A DNA stretch of 48,984 nucleotides from positions 1 to 48,984 of the forward strand of contig DAOVRZ010000029.1 of the NCBI GenBank assembly GCA_030627905.1. Direction: 5' to 3'. Made by a program: the position numbers and the translations under genes. Shown here piece by piece: positions 30,001-39,000 of the stretch (positions are counted from its first letter, which is position 1; every line of letters begins with the position of its first letter). The stretch is from JAGMES01 sp023128035 (GTDB lineage: Bacteria; Bacillota; Halanaerobiia; DY22613). Below the pieces are notes generated by a model. The model had not been told where the DNA came from, made no database searches, and saw only the letters and a program-made list of their open reading frames with translations.

Positions 30001-33000
30001 TAAGTGAAGTTAAAGCTAATGCTTTGAGTGCATATGAGAATCAGGATTATCCATTTGAAATGCTGGTAGAAAAATTGGATTTAGAGCGGGATATGAGCCA
30101 TAATCCACTCTTTGATATTGTCTTTGCTATGCAAAATACGATTCACACAGCTAAAGTTGAGCATAGTTTAAAGGTCAGTCCATATTACTATACTGACAAA
30201 ATTGCCCGATTTGATTTGACTATGTTTGCGTATGAATCTATTAATGGTCTTTATTTTGAAGTGGAATATAGTACTGAACTTTATCGGGCAGAGACAATTA
30301 AAAGATTAACCGATCATTTTAAGCAGATTTTACTTAAGATAACTGCTAAACCTGAGATATTCCTTCAAGATATTGATTTATTAAATGAAGTTGAAAAAAG
30401 AAAAATATTAGAGTTTAATAATAGTATGGTTGAATATCCACAAGAAAAGACAATTGGCGTGCTTTTTGAAGAACAGGTTTACAGGACTCCAGATAAAATT
30501 GCACTGGTAAGTGAAGTGGAGCAATTGACTTATCTTAAGTTAAACCAAAAAGCGAATCGGTTGGCTCATATCTTAAGAGAAAAAGGTGTCGATAGAGAGA
30601 GTATTGTTGCCGTTATGATGGAGCGTTCTTTAGATGCTGTAGTTACTATTCTGGCAATCGTCCAGGCAGGTGGTGCTTATCTACCAATTGATTTAAATTA
30701 TCCACCCAAAAGAATTAGTTATCTACTTAAGGATGCTAAAATTAAGTTATTATTAAGTAATGTTAGAATGATGGATATAGAATTTTCGGGTGAGATATTA
30801 AATCCAGTTGATTATATAAAAGATGATTTCCTTTCATCTTTTGAGTTTAATTTAATAAATAAGCCAGGGGATTTGATCTATATTATCTATACATCTGGCT
30901 CAACAGGAAAACCAAAGGGAGTAATGATTGAACATCGTAATGTAAATGCTCTGTTGGCAAGTTCGATGTCTCCAGAAATAAAGGAGAATGATAGGGTTTT
31001 ACAGACTGCAACCATAGCTTTTGATGCATCTATATTTGAAATCTGGGGAACTATCCTCAAAGGAGCTTCTTTATACATTATTTCTAAGGAAAAGCTTTTA
31101 ATGCCGAAGCTATTAGAAGAAAAGATAAAAGAATATAATATCACTTTTCTCTGGCTGACAACTGCATTATTCCATCAATTGGCAGAAGAAAATCCAACAA
31201 TATTTGCTTCTTTAAAGACTCTAATCTTTGGTGGAGAGGTTGTTTCGATTAAATACGTAAACCTTATCCGAAAGATGTATCCTAAATTAACAATGCTGAA
31301 TATGTATGGGCCAACTGAAAATACTACTTTTTCTACAGCCTTTAAGATTGAAAAAACCTTTAATGACAATGTGCCCATCGGGAAACCAACCACCAATACT
31401 AAAGTATATATTATTGATAAATATAATAATCTTCAACCAATTGGTCTTCCGGGTGAATTGTGTACAGCGGGAGAAGGAGTCGGTCGGGGATATTTGAATC
31501 AGCCTGAATTAACCAATCAAAAATTTGTTGAAGATCCCCTTGAAGCTGGTAAGAAAATGTATCGAACTGGAGATATTGCCAGCTGGTTAGCTGATGGTAA
31601 TTTAGAATTTGTAGGCAGGGTTGATAATCAGGTTAAAATAAGAGGTTTTCGGGTTGAACCGGGGGAAATTGAAAATCAAATTCTAACAGAACCTGAGATT
31701 AAAGAATGTGTGGTTATTGTTAAAGAAATTAAGGGAAGCAAAACCATCTGTGTTTTTATCAAGTTAGGAATTAAAAAAGAAAAAGAAGAATTTGATTTGT
31801 TTGTTAAAGATGTGAAGGTGAGGTTAAGTAATAAGTTTCCTGATTATATGATTCCAACCTATTTTATTCAGGTAGATTTGATGCCTTTGACATTAAGTGG
31901 TAAGATTGATCGTAAGTCTTTACCAGAAATTAATCCAGATAGTCATTTTAGTAGTAAATATCAGCCACCAACAAATGAGACTGAGAAGAAATTAGCTACT
32001 CTTTTTGCTCAGGTACTGGGGGTTCAACAGGTTGGAATAAAAGATGACTTTTTTGAGTTGGGTGGTCATTCATTGAAAGCAACTTCTTTGGCTTCAAAAA
32101 TAAATAATGAATTTGGTAATAGAATAACTTTAAGAAATATATTTGAAGAACGGACTGTGGAAAAACTGGCTCAGTATTTGGAAAAATCAAAAAGCAGTGA
32201 CTATCCAGTAATTAATAAGACAGCAATTAACGATTATTATCCGGTTTCTTCAGCTCAAAAGAGGATGTATCTAATGCAGCAGATGGATGAAGAGAGCATT
32301 GGTTATAATATGCCAGGTGCTGTTTATATTAAGGACAATCTGGATATCAAAAAGTTAGAGAGGGCTTTTAGAAAAATAATTGACAGACATGAGACTTTAA
32401 GAACTTATTTCATCATGGAAGATAAAGAGCCTGTTCAAATTATCGCCAATGTAGATTTTCAGATTGAGCTTTTGGAAGGTAAAAAAGATGTGATTAAAGA
32501 GTTTTTTCGACCCTTTGATTTGCGTCAACCTCCTTTATTGCGAGTAGGGTTATTAGAATTAGAAGACTGTTATCTGATGGTTTTTGACATTCATCATATT
32601 GTTTTCGATGGAGTTTCAATGGGAATTTTGCTGGATGAATTAATGAAAATCTATGCAGGGCAAAAGTTAGAGGAGCTGAAATTTCAATACAAAGATTTTG
32701 CTGTCTGGCAGAATAAATTGTCTGATTCTAAATTATTAAAAAATCAGGAAAGATATTGGATGGATAAATTTTCTGATGAGATTCCAATCTTGAATTTACC
32801 TACAGATTATTTACGTCCAACAGTCAAGACTTTTGTTGGTGATACTATTAACTTAAGTTTGACAGAAAAATTAACGAGACAGTTAGAAGAATTAACTCAA
32901 AGATTTGATTCCACCCTATATCTAACTCTTTTAGCCGTATATAATATTCTTCTAGCTAAATACACAGGCCAGCAAGATCTGCTTGTTGGTTCACCATCTG

Positions 33001-36000
33001 CTGGACGAGGAGCTCATCAGGAGTTAGAAAAACTGATAGGAATGTTTGTTAATACTATAGTGATGAGAAATTATGTTGATGATGAGAAATCTTTTGCTGA
33101 TTTCTTAAAAGAAGTAAAGCTTAATGGTTTAGAGGTTTTTGAAAATCAAGATTATCAGTTTGAAATGTTAGTAGATAAACTTGAAATAAATCGTGATCTA
33201 AGCCGCAATCCATTATTTGATACGATGTTTGCTTTGCAAAATATGGGATATCAATATGAAAGTCAAACAGCAAATGCTTTAGAGTTAGAATCATATTCTG
33301 TAAAGAGTAAAATTTCAAAATTTGACCTTACGGTGAGTGCTGTTAAGAAAAATCAAAAGATCGAATTTACTTTTGAATACAGTACAGATCTTTTCAAACA
33401 GCAAACTATAGAACAGATGGCAAAACATCTTATAAACATCTTAAGAAAGATTGTAAAAAATCCAGAAATCAAATTAGCTGAAATTGAAATGCTTTCTGAT
33501 AAAGAGAGAAAACAATTAATAGAGGAGTTTAACGATAATCAATGTGTGTATACTGATCAATCGTTGTTACATCAACTTTTTATAAGTCAGGCTGAAAAAA
33601 CTCCTGATGAAATTGCTATCAGTTTTGGAGATCAGATACTAACCTATGCTGAATATAATCGACGTTCCAATCAATTGGCTAGATTATTAAGAGAAAAAGG
33701 GGCCAGCCCTGATAAAATTATAGCAGTTATTGTTGAACGTTCTTTAGAAATGGCAATAGCTATATTAGCAGTAATGAAAGCAGGAGCAGCATATTTACCA
33801 ATAGATCCTGACTATCCTCGAGAAAGGATTCAATATCTTCTTAGAGATAGTGGAGCGTCATTACTTTTAACTTGTATAGACATCTCAACCAAAATTACTG
33901 ATTTTTCAGGGGAGATAATTAAGTTAAATAACGAACTATTTGTGGGTGACTCTGCAAATTTAGAGATAGTTAATCAACCTACTGATCTTGCATATGTAAT
34001 TTATACATCCGGTACTACAGGTAACCCGAAAGGAGTTATGATTGAACATCATAGTATATCCAATGCTTTATATTGGAGAAAAGATAGCTATAATTTTACT
34101 GTAAATGATCGAGTATTAATTCTCTTTTCTTTCGCTTTCGATGGATCTGTTTTGACATTCTTTACTCCTTTAATCTCAGGAGCTCAGATTGTTTTATTGG
34201 ATAATCAACAGGTTAAAGAACCCTTTATTATCAAAGAAATTGTTGGTAGTAAAAAAGTAACACACATTTCCTGTGTTCCTTCGATTTATACTTGGCTTTT
34301 GGAGTGTTTCACAAAAAAAGATGTAGAATCCTTAAAAACAGTTTCGATGGGTGGAGAACAGATTGGTCTTAATTTGATCGAAAAGAGTAAAAAGCTTAAA
34401 CCAGATTTAGAGATTGCCAACGAATATGGCCCAACAGAGAATAGTGTAATTTCTACCATTAATCGAAATATTTTGACAGAATTTCCTGTTTCTATTGGTA
34501 GTCCTGTACCTAATACAAAGGTTTATATCTTAGATAAGAATTTTAAACCAGTGCCAGTTGGAGTACCCGGACAGATCTGTCTTGGAGGGGTGCAACTTGC
34601 CAGAGGTTATCTTAATAGACCGGATTTAACCCATGACAAATTTGTTAATAATCCCTTTATTTCCGGAGAAAAAATGTATTTGACCGGAGATCTTGGGCGT
34701 TGGTTGGCTGATGAAAAAATAGAATTTTTGGGCAGGATTGACTCTCAAATTAAAGTAAGGGGTTATAGAATTGAATTGGGTGAAATCGAAAATCAACTTT
34801 TGACAAGTCATGAGTCCATTACAGAAGTGGTAGTAGTTGATATCAATGACCAAAAGGATAATACTTATTTAGTCGGTTATTACTCAGCGGATGAAGAGAT
34901 TAGCCCGAAAAGTATCAAGGCACAATTGGCTGAAGAATTACCAGAATATATGATTCCAGCATATTTGATTCAGCTTGATAAATTACCGGTAACTTCCCAT
35001 GGGAAGATTGATCGCAAAGTTTTACCTCTACCTGATATTGATAAAGAAAAGAGAGTAAAAGAATATCCAAAAGACGAAATTGAGAAAAAGCTGGCTTCTA
35101 TCTGGGAAGACATATTGAATTTATCGAATATAGGGGTAAATGATAATTTCTTCGATCTGGGTGGTCATTCATTAAAAGCAACAGCGATGATGGCAAAAAT
35201 CTATAAAGAGTTCGGGGTAAAGGTATCATTACAGCAGATTTTCAAAGAACCAACTATTAGAGGGATCAGAGTATATATTGCTTCTAGGGAAGTGGACTAT
35301 CATAAAAAAATTAGCCCAATTGAGGAAAAAAGAGCTTATTATCCTGTTTCTCAAACTCAAATGAGGATGTATATCTTATATCAATTAGAAAATAATGCTA
35401 AGAGCTATAATATGCCCCTTGGAGTTTTTCTCATGGGAAAACTTGATATTGAACGTCTGAAATGGGCTTTTAAACAATTAATTGAGCGACATGAATCTTT
35501 AAGAACATCTTTTGAGGTTATAAATGACGAACCAATCCAGAAAATTCATGATGAGGTTGATTTTAAAATTATTTATTCTTCCATGAAAGAGAATGAGTTA
35601 GATTCCAGGTTGAAAAGTTTTATTAGACCTTTTAACTTTAAAAGACCTCCTCTCTTCAGAGTAGAACTAATTGAAATAATTGATAAGACAGACAGTTGTT
35701 TGTTACTATGTGATTTCCATCATATCATTATGGATGGAGTATCAATGAGAATCTTTATTAATGAGTTGATTAGAGCTTATAATGGGGATGAATTACCTCA
35801 ATTAAAATTACAGTATAAAGATTATGCGGTCTGGAAAAGGAAGTTTTTAGAATCAGAAGAAATGGCAAAACAGGAAAAATATTGGCTTGGTCAATTTGCT
35901 GATGAGATTCCGGTCTTGAATTTACCAATAGATTATTCTAGACCTTTAGAGAAAAATTTTGCAGGAGCAGTCTATCAGTTTTCATTGGATGAAGAATTGG

Positions 36001-39000
36001 CAGATAGTTTAAATCAGTTGGCTAAAGAAAAAGAAGCTACATTATATATAATTCTTTTAACTGCATATAGTATTCTTTTAGCTAGATATTCAGGACAGTC
36101 AGATATCAATATAGGTTCTCCTATTGCTGGTAGAACAGACGCTGATTTGGAAAATATTATAGGGATGTTTGTTAATACTGTTGTGATGAGAATCAGGCCA
36201 GATATAGAAAAAACTATTGCCAGATTATTAACAGAGAATAAAGAGACTGCTTTGGAGGCCTTTTCTAATCAGGATTATCCTTTTGATTTATTGGTAGAAA
36301 AATTAAATATTACGAGAGATCTAAGCAAAAATCCCCTTTTTGATACTATGTTTGCTCTACAAAATATTGATGAAGGTGAAGTAAAAAGAGGAGAATTAAA
36401 ATTTATACCTTATCATCCAGAAAGAAAAACAGCTAAATTTGACCTTTTTATGGATGCTTATGAATCAAATTCAAAGATCAAGATTGATCTTGAATATAGT
36501 ACTCAACTATTTAAAGCAGAAACCATCAAAAGAATGGCCACACATTTTGAAAAAATTGTTATTGAGATGATTAAGAATCCTCATCAAAAAATCTCTGATT
36601 TAGAGATGATTACTGAGGATGAGAAGAAGGTAATCTTAAATCAATTTAATGATACCAGTGTTGAATATCCTAAGATGAAAACAATTCATCAACTTTTTCA
36701 AGAACAGGTAAAACATAATCCTCAAAAGACAGCTTTGTATTATAACGGAGAAGAGATGACATACCAGACTTTACAGTTGAAGGCTAATGGAATGGCTTAT
36801 CTATTGAGAGAGAAAGGGGTAGTACGAGAGCGGATTGTTGGCTTAATGGTGGAAAGGTCTTTTGAGATGATTGTTGGACTTTTAGCTATCTTAAAAGCTG
36901 GAGGAGCTTATCTTGCAATTGATTATGATTATCCAGAAAAAAGAATTGCATTTATGCTAGAAGATAGTAATATTAAATTACTATTGACAAAAAGTCAGCT
37001 TACAAAGGAGTTGAGTTTTGACGGAGAAGTAATTTATCTGGATCAGCCGATTGAGGAAAGGAGAACTGGCCCGGAATTAGTTAATCATCCTGAGGATTTG
37101 ATGTATCTAATCTATACTTCTGGTTCTACTGGCAGACCAAAGGGTGTACAGATTGAACATCGAAATATAGTTAATCTGATTAATTTTGAATTAACAAAGA
37201 CTAATATTGATTTTAGTAAGGTTCTTCAGTTTACTACCATCAGTTTTGATGTTTCTTATCAGGAGATTTTTACCACTCTTTTAGCAGGCGGAGAGTTATA
37301 TCTTATAGATAAAGAAAAAAGGGATGACTTTAATCAACTCTTTAAATTTATTGAAGATAATAATATCTCAACGATTTTTGTTCCTGTATCCTTTTTAAAA
37401 TTTGTTTTTACAGAAGAGGAATACCTAAAAGAGTTTCCAGGTTGTATTAAACATATTCTTACTGCGGGAGAACAATTAATTGTAACTGAAGGATTGAAAA
37501 AATATTTAGCAAAAAATCAGGTTTATCTTCATAACCATTATGGTCCTTCTGAAACTCATGTTGTTACAACTTTGACCATGTCTCCTAATGAAGAGATTTG
37601 GGAATTACCACCGATTGGAAAACCTATTGATAATACACGTATCTATATTGTAGATGAAAATGAACGACTTCAGCCTATTGGAATAGTAGGTGAACTGTAT
37701 GTCGGAGGAGCGAATGTAGGTCGGGGTTATTATCAAAGGTCAAAATTAACTACTGAGAAATTTGTGGAAGATATTTGTCATCCTGCAGAAAGGATGTATA
37801 AGACAGGTGATCTTGCTCGTTGGTTAGTAGATGGAACTATTGAATTTGAGGGTAGAAAGGATCATCAGGTCAAAATTAGGGGTTTTAGAATTGAATTAGA
37901 AGAAATAGAAGAACAGCTTTTAAAGATTAAAGAAATCAAAGAGATAACTGTTGTTGATTTCGAAGATGAAAATAAAAACAAATATTTGGTTGCTTATCTG
38001 GTGGTTGATCAAGCAGATGAATTATCAATTGCAAAAATTAAAACCGAGCTTGGAAATTATCTGCCTGACTATATGATTCCTTCATATTTTGTCATTTTAG
38101 ATAAGATACCAATAAACGCCAATGGTAAGATTGATCGCAAGGCATTACCTGAACCTGATGGAGTAAAACAGAGTGAAACTGAATACAGACCTCCAGAAAC
38201 TGAATTAGAAAAGAGATTAGTCATATTATGGTCACAAGTGTTAAAGGTGGATCAAGTAGGTATAGATAATAATTTCTTTGCCCTTGGTGGTCACTCACTT
38301 AGAGCTACATTGTTAACTGCTAAAATTAACAAGGAGTTTAATACACAGATTTCTTTAAGGGAGATCTTTAAAAGACCTACAATAGCAAGTTTAGCTCAAT
38401 ATTTAGAAAGTATTGAAAAACGGACATATCAGGCAATTGAGAAGATAGAAAGAAGAGATTTTTATCCATTATCTTCAGCACAACAAAGATTGTTTATCAT
38501 CGAATATATGACAGAATTAAATATTAATTATAATCTTCCCTGTATGTTTAGACTTGTAGGGGAATTGGATTATCAACAATTTAAACAGTCATTACAGAAA
38601 TTGATTGATCGTCATGAAGCTTTTAGAACCTTTTTTGAACTGATTGATGGTGAACCTGTACAGAGAATAGAGGACGAATTAGTAGTAGATTTAAAATTAA
38701 TTGAGCTGAATGATAAGGATAAATTAGAAAAGATAATCTCCGATTATATCAGGCCTTTTGACTTATTTGCTGGCCCTCTTTTTAGAGTTGGTTTGATTAA
38801 ATTGGAGAAGAATCAACATATCTTCATTTTTGACATGCATCATATTATAGCAGATGGTACTTCTCTAGAAATAATTAGCTCTGATTTTGCTAGGTTATAT
38901 CAGAACGAGCCTCTTCAGGATCTACGGATTCAGTACAAAGATTTTGCAGTCTGGCAGGTGGGGACGCCAGGTTTACCAAAACTTGAGAATGAAGCAGAGT